Source: Lachnospiraceae bacterium
GTDB taxonomy: Bacteria; Bacillota; Clostridia; Lachnospirales; Lachnospiraceae
DNA: 54,779 bases
NCBI GenBank assembly: GCA_024682835.1
Contig: JAIKYU010000150.1
Coordinates: 1 to 54,779, forward strand
Direction of reading: 5' to 3'
Numbering within the stretch: the stretch's first letter is position 1; each line of letters starts with the position of its first letter. Shown here in pieces: positions 24,152 through 32,775 of this stretch. The notes under the pieces are model-generated. The model saw nothing but the letters and a program-made list of their open reading frames with translations. It made no database searches and was not told where the DNA came from. The translations under genes and the position numbers were made by a program.

Positions 24152-25798
24152 GTGAAAAACGGGATTTACAGGAGAATCATTGCGGCGGTGATCAGCGCGG
24201 GGCTGGTATTGACATCCGTCGTCGTGAGTCCGCAGGGTGCAGTGCAGGTGGAGGCGGCAGCAAGAACGGTTGCGATCCGTTCCTGCGTGATTCAGGGCCC
24301 CAATGTCGTTACGACGGTTCATGCGGATCAGCTGCCCGCAAGCGATGACGGTGTGTATTATCTATACGCGAATGAGGTGTATCAGGACGGGCCGGTCGGT
24401 CAGAATGTCGCCCAGGCTCCGATTGCCGCGGATACGCAGCTTGTCTGTCCGCTCAATTTCGGGGCGCCGGACAACAATATGATGCGCAAGTTCATCGTGT
24501 GCGTCCGTCAGGGCGGCTCGATGCAGCAGGTGAGTGACGAGCATTATATCACCAATCCGGAAGCGGTGGCCACGGAGACCTCCAGGCGCAATGATCACGG
24601 CATCAAGGGTATTCTGCCGCACGTAGCGGAAGCATCGACCTTTAAGGACCTCGGCGTCGCACAGATGGTGTACAATCTCTATCTCGGCGATATCGTGGGA
24701 CCCTCTTCGGATCCAGCGCTTCCGACGATTGAATTCCCTTACTGCGGCAATGTGTATCAGTTCAACACGAAAGCGCTGCAGCAGTATGACGGCTTTGTGG
24801 GCTGGTGCAGCGGCAACGGCTTTCAGCTGACGATGACGATTATCAACAACAAGACGGCAGCAGGGGCCGATCTGATTCATCCGCTCGCCAGAGACGGTCA
24901 TGTCTGCCCGGGCTATGCCATGAACACCAAGGAACCCGGCGGAACGGCGCACCTGAAAGCGATCGCGACCTTCCTCGCGGCGCGTTACTCCGGGACGGAC
25001 GGACACGGTCAGGTGGATAACTGGGTGATCGGCAATGAGGTGAATGCCCGAACCGAGTGGTATCACATGAGCAGCGCCAATCTGGAACTCAATGTCAGCG
25101 AGTATGTCAAGGCGTTCCGCATTTTCTATAACGGGATCAAGAGCGTCAACGGCAATGCACGCGTATACAACTCCATTGATCAGGAATGGGGAAGAAAATC
25201 CAATCCCGGCTGCTTCCTGAGCAGGGAATACCTGGACCGCTTCACCTACTATATGAATCGGGAGGGCAATATCGATTGGGGACTCTCCTTCCATCCCTAC
25301 AATGCGCCGCTTTATGACCCCTACGCCTGGAAGCAGCAGTCCTGCTGGGTGCGCAACGACCAGTCCACACCGTATATCACCATGGAAAACATCGACCTGC
25401 TGACGGGGTATATGTCACAGCCGGGATATCTGGCCCCCAACGGACAGGTGCGGAGCATCTCGATTTCGGAGATCGGATACACGTCCAGCTTTGGCGAGGA
25501 CATACAGGCGGCCTCGATCGTTTACGGCTACCTGATGGCGGCATCCAATCCGCATATCGATGCGTTTATTCTCTATCGTGAGACGGATGATGCGCATGAG
25601 ATGCAGAGCAATATCGCACAGGGTTTAAAGCGGCCGGACGGATCGCAAAAGCCTTCCTATGCCTGCTACAAGGCGTTGGGCACCGGCAATCAGGGCAGCG
25701 CTGTGCAGCTTGCGTCGCAGGTGATCGGTCAGGATGTGCAGGCGATGGTGAACTCCAGAACCTTCCTGCTCAGGGGAGGCTGGGATCTGAATTCATAA
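24152..25798 (+). CDS. secreted DUF5722 protein, glycoside-hydrolase-like
   Basis: A 548-residue exported protein. The GTG start has AGAGGAGG well placed. The signal peptide covers about residues 1-37 (hydrophobic IIAAVISAGLVLTSVVVS, likely cleavage after VEAAA). A small beta-rich N-terminal part (residues about 40-140) precedes a domain that looks like a (beta/alpha)8 barrel. It contains WVIGNEVN and SISEIGYTS, reminiscent of the acid/base and nucleophile glutamates of clan GH-A hydrolases. The family matches DUF5722 as I remember it; the substrate is unknown. No sortase or cell-wall-binding repeat is seen. The c-di-GMP protein at 25820 follows 21 bases later and is probably co-transcribed. 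Confidence 0.8.
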   Translation: MKNGIYRRIIAAVISAGLVLTSVVVSPQGAVQVEAAARTVAIRSCVIQGPNVVTTVHADQLPASDDGVYYLYANEVYQDGPVGQNVAQAPIAADTQLVCPLNFGAPDNNMMRKFIVCVRQGGSMQQVSDEHYITNPEAVATETSRRNDHGIKGILPHVAEASTFKDLGVAQMVYNLYLGDIVGPSSDPALPTIEFPYCGNVYQFNTKALQQYDGFVGWCSGNGFQLTMTIINNKTAAGADLIHPLARDGHVCPGYAMNTKEPGGTAHLKAIATFLAARYSGTDGHGQVDNWVIGNEVNARTEWYHMSSANLELNVSEYVKAFRIFYNGIKSVNGNARVYNSIDQEWGRKSNPGCFLSREYLDRFTYYMNREGNIDWGLSFHPYNAPLYDPYAWKQQSCWVRNDQSTPYITMENIDLLTGYMSQPGYLAPNGQVRSISISEIGYTSSFGEDIQAASIVYGYLMAASNPHIDAFILYRETDDAHEMQSNIAQGLKRPDGSQKPSYACYKALGTGNQGSAVQLASQVIGQDVQAMVNSRTFLLRGGWDLNS

Positions 25799-25819
25799 AA
25801 ACACAATCCGGGGGACGGC

Positions 25820-27484
25820 TTGGCAGTTCAGACGTCAGAAGAAAGAAAGATCATACTGGATGAGATGTACCGGGCTTTTTCGATTGCCTCGGAGGGAGCG
25901 TACGCCTATGTGTGCGACTTAAAAACCGATCTTTCCCGCTGGTCCAGGGAGGCGGTTGCCTATTTTGACATGCCCGGGGAATATATGCTCCATGTCAACG
26001 CCATCTGGATGGATCGGATTCATCCCGAGGACAGAAGCGAATTCCGCGATTCGATGGAAAGCATTTTCACCGGCGTGGGGGTGACACACGATCTGCAATA
26101 CCGCGTGAAAAACGGAGACGGGCTGTATGTCATCTGCACCTGCCGCGGTATCGTGTTAAGAGATCCGGAGGGAAATCCCAATTACTTTGGCGGAGTGATC
26201 CGCAATCACGGTTCACAGAGTCATATCGACCCGGTGACCGGTCTGCACAATCAATATGGCTTTTTTGAGGATATCCGTTCCTATTCGCACCGGAAGCAGC
26301 CGTGTAATGTGCTGCTTCTGGGCATCAGCCGTTTTTCCGAAATCAATAATGTATATGGTTACGCGACCGGCAACCGGGTGCTGCAGACGCTGGCGCGCCA
26401 CCTGGAGCAGACGGTGGGAGAGGATGGAAGAGTTTACCGCATGGACGGCGCGAAATTTGCCGTGGTGTCTTCCACGCTCACCGAGGAGATGTACAGGAAG
26501 CGGTATCGTGAACGCAAGGCGGCGCTCATGAGCGGATTTGATGTGGACGGGAACCGGTACTGCCTGGTGGTCAACGGCGGTATGTTGAGCGTTGACTGTT
26601 ATGATGTGGGTGATGAGGCGATCTACGCCTGCCTGAACTATGCCTATGACGAGTCCAAGGACAGGCAGCAGGGCGAGTTGGTCGTGTTTCACAACACGGT
26701 GAACCGGGAGAGCAGAAAGACGCTGGAAATCGTGCACGTCATCCGGGACTGCATCGTGGACAACTGCCGCGGATTCTATCTGTGCTATCAGCCGATCATG
26801 GATGCGGAGACGGAAAAGCTTTCCGGCATGGAGGCTCTGATCCGCTGGAAGAATGAGAAATACGGAGAGGTGCCGCCGAATGACTTTATCCCGATTGTGG
26901 AAAAGGATATGTTGTTCCCGAAGCTGGGCGACTGGATTCTTCGTCAGGCGATGACGGATGGCAAAAAGTTTCTCACGCAGTATCCGAATTTCGTGATGAA
27001 TGTCAATCTTTCCTACGCCCAGCTGGAAAAGGCGGATTTTGTCCATACGGTACTGACAATCCTTGAGGAGACCGGCTTTCCGCCCGAAAATCTGTGTCTC
27101 GAAATCACCGAACGCTGTCGGCTGCTGGATCTGGAGATGCTGCGCAATATCATCGCACAGCTTCGTGAGCGGGGCGTGAAGTTCGCGCTGGATGATTTCG
27201 GCACCGGTTACTCATCCATCAGCATTCTGAAGGAGCTTCCGGTGGATGTGGTCAAGATTGACCGTGAGTTTGTCAAGGACATCGAGCAGGATCAGCACAG
27301 CATGGCAACCGTGGAGCATATTTCCGGTCTGGCATCGGTGTACGGATCTCACGTCTGCGCGGAGGGAATAGAGTCATCCGCCATGCGGGATCATCTTCGC
27401 CGGTTTTCCGTGAACAGTCTGCAGGGATACTATTATTCCAAGCCGATCCCGTTCGATCACTTTATGAAATTGAACATTTCCTGA
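25820..27484 (+). CDS. PAS-GGDEF(degenerate)-EAL c-di-GMP phosphodiesterase
   Basis: A 554-residue cytoplasmic signalling protein. A PAS-like sensor occupies about residues 20-130. A GGDEF domain follows (about 135-290), with its signature degenerated to MDGAKF (208-213), so it should not make c-di-GMP but may bind GTP as a regulator. A C-terminal EAL domain (about 305-554) retains the EAL motif (338-340), the DDFGTG metal-binding loop (458-463) and KIDREFVKD, so it should hydrolyse c-di-GMP. The TTG start at 25820 has GGGGGA a few bases upstream. It sits directly after the secreted DUF5722 protein. It opposes the two cyclases elsewhere in the window. Confidence 0.92.
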   Translation: MAVQTSEERKIILDEMYRAFSIASEGAYAYVCDLKTDLSRWSREAVAYFDMPGEYMLHVNAIWMDRIHPEDRSEFRDSMESIFTGVGVTHDLQYRVKNGDGLYVICTCRGIVLRDPEGNPNYFGGVIRNHGSQSHIDPVTGLHNQYGFFEDIRSYSHRKQPCNVLLLGISRFSEINNVYGYATGNRVLQTLARHLEQTVGEDGRVYRMDGAKFAVVSSTLTEEMYRKRYRERKAALMSGFDVDGNRYCLVVNGGMLSVDCYDVGDEAIYACLNYAYDESKDRQQGELVVFHNTVNRESRKTLEIVHVIRDCIVDNCRGFYLCYQPIMDAETEKLSGMEALIRWKNEKYGEVPPNDFIPIVEKDMLFPKLGDWILRQAMTDGKKFLTQYPNFVMNVNLSYAQLEKADFVHTVLTILEETGFPPENLCLEITERCRLLDLEMLRNIIAQLRERGVKFALDDFGTGYSSISILKELPVDVVKIDREFVKDIEQDQHSMATVEHISGLASVYGSHVCAEGIESSAMRDHLRRFSVNSLQGYYYSKPIPFDHFMKLNIS

Positions 27485-27622
27485 TATTCCATGATGAAGA
27501 TGCAATCCTGCGGGCAGAGCGGATTGCCGGTTTGGGTTTTGGATGCGGTTGGTATAAGCTCACGTCGGCGTCTGCTCCCGATGGAAGGGCAACGCGTTTT
27601 TAAGCAGAAAAAGGAGGAGCGT

Positions 27623-29638
27623 GTGATCAGATTCGGATTCATCAAGGGTCGCCGCACGCAAAAGAGAATGGCCCTGCTTCTGGCAGCTGCATTGCTGCTT
27701 GGCGGCTGCGGCGCGGCGGGACATGCTGATCTGGCGGATGCGGCAAACGTCAGTATCAGTCAGGAACAGGCGGTCCCTGAGACGGCCGAAGAACCGCAGG
27801 AAAAGCAGGATGCCGCGGAGGCTTCCGGTGAAGAGACAAAAACGGAAGCGGATCAGGATGCCCGTGAATCCGTGCCCATCGGAAAAAACCGCCTTCTGCC
27901 CGGGTATCAGGTGCTCTTTGAGGTGCAGGGGGACGGCACGCTTCGCGAGCTTCTGGATGTGGGCAATGCGGAATATATCATGTACGCGGATGCCGGGGAA
28001 GCCGGCTGTTATGCCGTCACCGAATCACGCGAGTCGGGAGAGGGAGCAGAAAAACTTTACTACGTGGATCCGCAGGGGACGGTGGTGAACTGCCCGCTTT
28101 ACCTGGGGGACAGCGGCAACAGCTTTGTTGCGCATTCCTTTGCCGTGGTGGATGGAAAACTGGTCTATCATCTGAGCGGGGATGATCCGACGATCTATGC
28201 CTATGATCCGGAGAGCGGAAAGATTGCGGAAGACACCGCGCTCACCGATCTGCAGAAGAAGCTGCAGAAGCTGATTGACGATACCAAATGGGCACTGAAG
28301 TACAATACAGCCGCCCCCGCCATGCTGGAAAGAAGCGGCGGCTTCCTGCTCACGGACAATGACGGGTACCTGTACCGCTATGATGCACAGGGGGAGGAGA
28401 TTGAAACCTGGAATGTGCTGATGCCCTCCGCCTGGTACATTCCGCTGGATGAAAATACCGTCGCCGGACTGGACGTGGAGATCCGCGACGGAGGCAATAT
28501 CGTTCACGGTTTTATATACAATCCGGCGGAGCATACGATACGAAGCTTTACCCCCGGAAAAATGGACAACCCTTACGCCTCGGATGTAATCATCGGCACC
28601 ACCGGTCAGGGACGTTACGTGTACTACCTCACACAGATGGAAGAAGGGAACGCGCAGAATTCCAGAACCGTCCGGTCCCTTTACTGCTTCGATACGGACA
28701 ATCCGGAGACCGGCGAGCAGGAGGTCTTTTCGGCAACGATTCCGTCCGGCTTTTCGGAGCCCTACGCGACGGATGATAACGGCGCGATGCTGAACGCCGG
28801 CCGCGTGTGTATGGTCGGTGAGGATGTGTACTATCTGGACTACCTGGAGGATGAAGGCTTTGTCTGGATGAAACGTCCGCTCAATATGAGCGCCCCGGCA
28901 CAGAAGGCGGGAGGTGTTGACAGTGATCTTCCCTATGCGGCCTACGGCAGGGTCGTTCGCGAAAAGGAAGTGAAAAGCAACGCGGAGTATAACGGCAAGG
29001 AGTATTTTACAAGGGAGCTTGAGCGCTTTATTGTGCGGGATGATGTGCCCGGAGCCGCCGGGATCAACGCGGCGCTGGAAGAGGTCTATGCGCGGATCAG
29101 GGAAATGGCAGACGGCATGGAGGAGCAGGCACAGAAGGACTTCTTCGGCGAGGAGTCGGAGGAAGGGATGGTGGAGAACATTCCCGGCTACAGTTACACC
29201 TTTACCTTTACCAATGTGACGGTGCCGGCAAAGAATTACCTGCAGATCAGCTTCGACGGATACGAATACTGGGGCGGTGCGCACGGAATGCCGTTCAGAA
29301 CGATCTGTCTTTTTGATGAACGCACGGGAAAGCGGCTGGAGCTGGCGGATCTGTTCCCCGGCGACGAGGAGGCGTTTAAGGATCTCGTGGCGGATTATAC
29401 CTTGGAAGACTGGAAAAAAGACAGTTCTCTCTACTATGAGAGCTACAACCCGGACGACACGGAGCAGATCAGTAAACAGCGGGAAAGCTTCCGTGAATCG
29501 GCTTCCCTGTCCATGGATACAACCTTTGAGGAAAACGGAATCCGGGTGTCTTATTCTCCGTATGCAGTGGCTCCATATGCGGCGGGCTATGTTGATATCT
29601 TTATTCCTTATGATGCGCTGGGCTTTCACCTGCAATAG
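27623..29638 (+). CDS. lipoprotein with C-terminal DUF3298 domain
   Basis: A 671-residue predicted lipoprotein. The GTG start at 27623 has AAAGGAGGAG upstream; the frame is open further 5' but the signal peptide fixes the start. The lipobox LLGGC puts the lipidated Cys at residue 29. An acidic linker (about 35-85) is followed by a long beta-rich region (about 90-480) that may be a propeller or WD-like fold. At the C-terminus is a DUF3298-type domain (YTFTFTNV, then EYWGGAHGMPFRTICLFD), as in RsiV and PdaC relatives. That fold binds lysozyme in RsiV; here the function is unknown. It is followed closely by the DUF4317 gene. Confidence 0.8.
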   Translation: MIRFGFIKGRRTQKRMALLLAAALLLGGCGAAGHADLADAANVSISQEQAVPETAEEPQEKQDAAEASGEETKTEADQDARESVPIGKNRLLPGYQVLFEVQGDGTLRELLDVGNAEYIMYADAGEAGCYAVTESRESGEGAEKLYYVDPQGTVVNCPLYLGDSGNSFVAHSFAVVDGKLVYHLSGDDPTIYAYDPESGKIAEDTALTDLQKKLQKLIDDTKWALKYNTAAPAMLERSGGFLLTDNDGYLYRYDAQGEEIETWNVLMPSAWYIPLDENTVAGLDVEIRDGGNIVHGFIYNPAEHTIRSFTPGKMDNPYASDVIIGTTGQGRYVYYLTQMEEGNAQNSRTVRSLYCFDTDNPETGEQEVFSATIPSGFSEPYATDDNGAMLNAGRVCMVGEDVYYLDYLEDEGFVWMKRPLNMSAPAQKAGGVDSDLPYAAYGRVVREKEVKSNAEYNGKEYFTRELERFIVRDDVPGAAGINAALEEVYARIREMADGMEEQAQKDFFGEESEEGMVENIPGYSYTFTFTNVTVPAKNYLQISFDGYEYWGGAHGMPFRTICLFDERTGKRLELADLFPGDEEAFKDLVADYTLEDWKKDSSLYYESYNPDDTEQISKQRESFRESASLSMDTTFEENGIRVSYSPYAVAPYAAGYVDIFIPYDALGFHLQ

Positions 29639-29646
29639 GAGGTATC

Positions 29647-30783
29647 ATGAACAGATCAGAAGTGAACGAAATCAAAAAGAATCTGACCGGAGACCGGCTG
29701 AGTATCGATCGGATCTGCGGCTGCTACGTGGATTATGAAAAGAAGAAAAAGGTCCAGTTCACCAAGGCGTTCGGACAGCTGTCGGAGGAGGAAACCTTCA
29801 AATACTTTGAGATTTTTAAGCATACGCTGTCCGGAACGATCGGGAAAAACCTGATTCCGCTTGAGTTTCCGACGGATCAGGAGATGACGGGCGGCGCGCA
29901 GGAGTTCCTTCTGACCCTGAGAAATACGGGGCTTGGGGAGGACGCGCTGGTGGAGCAGTTCTTTGACCGGGTGATCGACAGCTACATCGATCCCGAGAAC
30001 TATTACATCATCCTGATACACGGCGTTTATGACGTCCCGGGAGTGACGAAGGACAGGATCCTGAATGACGATGCCTCCGATACGGTTTACGACTTTATTC
30101 TGTGTTCCATCTGTCCGGTCAGGCTGTCCAAGGGCGGTCTTTCCTATATTGCGCAGGAAAAGATGATTATGGAACGGATCCGCGACTGGGTGGTGGAGCC
30201 GCCGGTCAAGGGTTTCCTGTTTCCCTCCTTTATGGATCGGACCGATGATATCCATCACACCCTGTATTTTTCAAAAAAGGCGGACGATCTGCAGCCCGGC
30301 TTCATCGATGCGCTGTTCGGAGCTGCTGCGCCGCTGTCCGCACCGGAGCAGAAGGAAACCTTTCAGACGATCCTTTCCGAGACCATCGGCGAGGACGGAG
30401 ATCTGAGCATTGTCAAGAATGTGCATGAAATGCTTTCCGAGATGGTGATCGGCAGTGCGGACCAACCGGAGCCGCTTCTGATCGGCAGGAAGGAGATGCG
30501 TCAGATCCTGGAGGATGCAGGTGTGGCACCGGAACAGATGGAACGCTTTGACGAGGCCTATGAAAACGCGGTGGAAAGCGAAGATGAACCGATGCTGGTG
30601 ACCAATGTGTCCGATGTGAAAAAGCTTTCGATCGAGACGCCCAATGTGGTGATCCGCGTGAAACCGGACCGCGCCGATCTGGTGATGCCGCGCATTATCG
30701 ACGGCAGAGAGTGTCTGATCATCGCGGTGGATGATCACGTCGAGGTCAACGGAATCAATGTGCGCACGATATTCAAGAGGTAA
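29647..30783 (+). CDS. DUF4317 family protein
   Basis: A 378-residue soluble protein recognised as DUF4317, a family found mainly in Clostridia. The N-terminus (MNRSEVNEIKKNLTGDRLSIDRICGCYVD) and the central CPVRLSKGGLSYIAQEKMI are as I recall for the family. No function is established. It has no signal peptide or membrane segment. TAGGAGG, which includes the previous stop, forms its ribosome binding site, so it is coupled to the DUF3298 lipoprotein. The ABC exporter gene starts 3 bases after its stop, so it may belong to the same operon as the exporter pair. Confidence 0.85.
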   Translation: MNRSEVNEIKKNLTGDRLSIDRICGCYVDYEKKKKVQFTKAFGQLSEEETFKYFEIFKHTLSGTIGKNLIPLEFPTDQEMTGGAQEFLLTLRNTGLGEDALVEQFFDRVIDSYIDPENYYIILIHGVYDVPGVTKDRILNDDASDTVYDFILCSICPVRLSKGGLSYIAQEKMIMERIRDWVVEPPVKGFLFPSFMDRTDDIHHTLYFSKKADDLQPGFIDALFGAAAPLSAPEQKETFQTILSETIGEDGDLSIVKNVHEMLSEMVIGSADQPEPLLIGRKEMRQILEDAGVAPEQMERFDEAYENAVESEDEPMLVTNVSDVKKLSIETPNVVIRVKPDRADLVMPRIIDGRECLIIAVDDHVEVNGINVRTIFKR

Positions 30784-30786
30784 TCC

Positions 30787-32541
30787 ATGTTAAGAACGCT
30801 GGCAAGGCAGATCGGCGAGTTTAAGCTCACGGCCATCATTTCTCCGCTCTTTATGATCGGAGAGGTGATCTGCGAGATGATCATTCCGGTGCTGATGGGA
30901 CAGATCGTCGACCGGGGAATCTATGGCGGCGATATGGGATTTATCGGTGCCACGGGCGTGCGGATGGTGATTGTGGCTCTGGGAGGCCTGTTCTGTGGCA
31001 TGATGGGGGCTTACACAAGGGCAAAGGCGAGTGCTGGTCTGGCCAGAAATCTTCGGAAAGCGATGTACGAAAATGTACAGCGTTTTTCTTTTTCCAACAT
31101 TGACAAGTTCTCTACCTCCGGACTGGTTACCCGTATGACGACGGACGTGACCAATATCCAGAATGCCTTTCAGATGCTTCTTGCAATGGCTGTGCGTGCG
31201 CCGGGATCCATGATTGTGGCGATGTGCATGTCTTTTTATCTGAGTGTGCGGCTGGCGAGTATCTATCTTGTGGCCGTCGTGTTCCTCTCGATCATTCTGG
31301 TGTTTTTGATGAAAAGCACAACCAGGTATTTCAAACGGGTGTTTGAAAAGTATGACGCGCTGAATGAATCGGTGCAGGAAAACGTCTCCGCAATCCGGGT
31401 TGTCAAGGCCTACGTCCGGGAGGAGCATGAGATCTCCAAATTTGAAAAGGCATCGGCCAATATCTACCGCATGTTCATATCCGCCGAGAAACGCGTGGTG
31501 ACCATAGGACCTCTCATGACCGCCACGGTCTATACCTGCATTCTGCTCATCAGCTGGATCGGTGCGCATATGATTGTCGGCACAGGCGGCGTCAGCACAC
31601 TCACCACCGGCGAGCTCATGAGCCTTCTGACCTACTGTATGAATATCCTTATGAGTTTGATGATGGTCTCCTTTATTTTCGTGATGATCACGATGTCGGA
31701 GGCCAGCGGACGAAGAATCGCTGAGGTGATCAATGAGGAAAGCAGTCTGAAGAATCCGGAGCATCCGGTGATGGAGGTGCCGGACGGCAGGATCGAATTT
31801 GACCATGTACAGTTTGCCTATCATACGGAATCGGCGGAGCCGGTGCTCAAGGATGTCAATCTGCGGATTGAAGCGGGAGAGAGCATCGGGATCATCGGTG
31901 GAACGGGATCCGCCAAAACCTCACTGGTGAGTCTGATCAGCCGTCTCTACGATGTGACGGAGGGGAGTGTGCGGGTCGGCGGAACGGATGTGCGCGATTA
32001 TGATATGGAGGTTCTGCGCAATCAGGTGTCCGTGGTTTTGCAGAAAAATGTCCTCTTCTTCGGGACGATCTACGAAAACCTGCGTTGGGGCAATCCCGAG
32101 GCGACGGAGGAGGAGTGCCGGCGGGCCTGCGCCCTCGCCTGCGCGGACGAATTCATCGAAAAGATGCCGGAGGGGTATGAAACCCGCATTGAGCAGGGAG
32201 GAACCAACGTGTCCGGCGGACAGAGACAGCGGCTCTGTATTGCCCGGGCACTGCTCAAAAAACCGAAAATTCTGATCCTGGATGATTCCACGAGTGCGGT
32301 GGACACCGCGACGGATGCGAAAATCCGCAGGGCGTTTGCCAGGGAGATCCCTGAGACCACAAAACTGATCATCGCACAGCGCGTATCCAGCGTGGAGGAC
32401 TGTGACCGCATCATCGTCATGAATGACGGCAGAATCGACGGGATCGGCACACATGAGGAACTGCTCAGAAACAACGCGATCTACCGCGAGGTCTATGAAT
32501 CACAGACCGGCGGCGACAGAGATTTTGACGAGAAGCAGTGA
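30787..32541 (+). CDS. ABC exporter half-transporter with degenerate nucleotide site
   Basis: A 584-residue type IV ABC exporter subunit: six transmembrane helices (about residues 15-310), then a nucleotide-binding domain (about 340-570). Walker A is GGTGSAKT, with Ala where Gly is usual. The signature is canonical (VSGGQRQR). After Walker B the catalytic Glu is replaced by Asp (LILDDSTS), and the switch His is replaced by Gln (IAQRVSS). These changes mark the degenerate member of a heterodimeric exporter of the TM287/288 class. The partner is the next gene. The substrate is unknown. Its last codons take part in a 16-base inverted repeat with the downstream intergenic element. Confidence 0.93.
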   Translation: MLRTLARQIGEFKLTAIISPLFMIGEVICEMIIPVLMGQIVDRGIYGGDMGFIGATGVRMVIVALGGLFCGMMGAYTRAKASAGLARNLRKAMYENVQRFSFSNIDKFSTSGLVTRMTTDVTNIQNAFQMLLAMAVRAPGSMIVAMCMSFYLSVRLASIYLVAVVFLSIILVFLMKSTTRYFKRVFEKYDALNESVQENVSAIRVVKAYVREEHEISKFEKASANIYRMFISAEKRVVTIGPLMTATVYTCILLISWIGAHMIVGTGGVSTLTTGELMSLLTYCMNILMSLMMVSFIFVMITMSEASGRRIAEVINEESSLKNPEHPVMEVPDGRIEFDHVQFAYHTESAEPVLKDVNLRIEAGESIGIIGGTGSAKTSLVSLISRLYDVTEGSVRVGGTDVRDYDMEVLRNQVSVVLQKNVLFFGTIYENLRWGNPEATEEECRRACALACADEFIEKMPEGYETRIEQGGTNVSGGQRQRLCIARALLKKPKILILDDSTSAVDTATDAKIRRAFAREIPETTKLIIAQRVSSVEDCDRIIVMNDGRIDGIGTHEELLRNNAIYREVYESQTGGDRDFDEKQ

Positions 32542-32715
32542 GCCAAAGTCGCGCGAAAACCGTGCTTGCACGGTCTTTCGTGCGACCTTGGCGAACGCAA
32601 CGACATGAGCAACGAAGGAAAATCCGGAGCGAAGCGAAGGATTTTCAGAAGTTGCGAATGTCGAAGGCCGCGGAAAGCCGCGAAGCGGCGAGCGGCCGAG
32701 CTTCTCGTCAAAATC
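32521..32715 (+). repeat. structured intergenic repeat element, copy A
   Basis: A 195-bp element between the two ABC genes. An exact 16-base inverted repeat (32521-32536 with 32700-32715) closes it; the left arm is the last coding part of the upstream ABC gene. Inside are three hairpins. P1 is 32542-32592 (GCCAAAGTCGC outer arm, apex GTGC-TT-GCAC). P2 is 32619-32645 (AAAATCC/GGATTTT). P3 is 32666-32697 (GGCCGC outer stem, inner GCCGC-GAA-GCGGC). CGACATGAGCAAC (32601-32613) precedes P2 and GTTGCGAATG (32651-32660) precedes P3. The same order and linkers recur at 48024-48200. Confidence 0.8.
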
Positions 32716-32721
32716 GGCAGA

Positions 32722-32759
32722 GCAACGACATGAGCAACGAAGGAAAATCCGGAGCGAAG
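32722..32759 (+). repeat. 38-bp direct repeat of the core of element A
   Basis: An exact copy of 32597-32634, covering the CGACATGAGCAAC linker and the left half of hairpin P2. It is placed just before the ribosome binding site of the second ABC gene. It looks like a partial second element or a tandem duplication. Confidence 0.9.
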
Positions 32760-32775
32760 TGAGGAAGAAACATCT

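Noticed and set aside
25820-27484. Assigning cyclase activity to the PAS-GGDEF-EAL protein
   Set aside because: The GGDEF signature is replaced by MDGAKF, so only the EAL activity is supported.
27485-27622. c-di-GMP riboswitch between the EAL gene and the lipoprotein gene
   Set aside because: I looked for the GEMM core motifs and tetraloop-receptor pattern and did not find them. The gap shows only a good ribosome binding site.
28025-29635. Long antisense open frame (over 530 codons) opposite the DUF3298 lipoprotein
   Set aside because: It is a shadow of a GC-rich coding strand. The sense frame has a signal peptide, lipobox and recognised domain, while the antisense product shows no motif.
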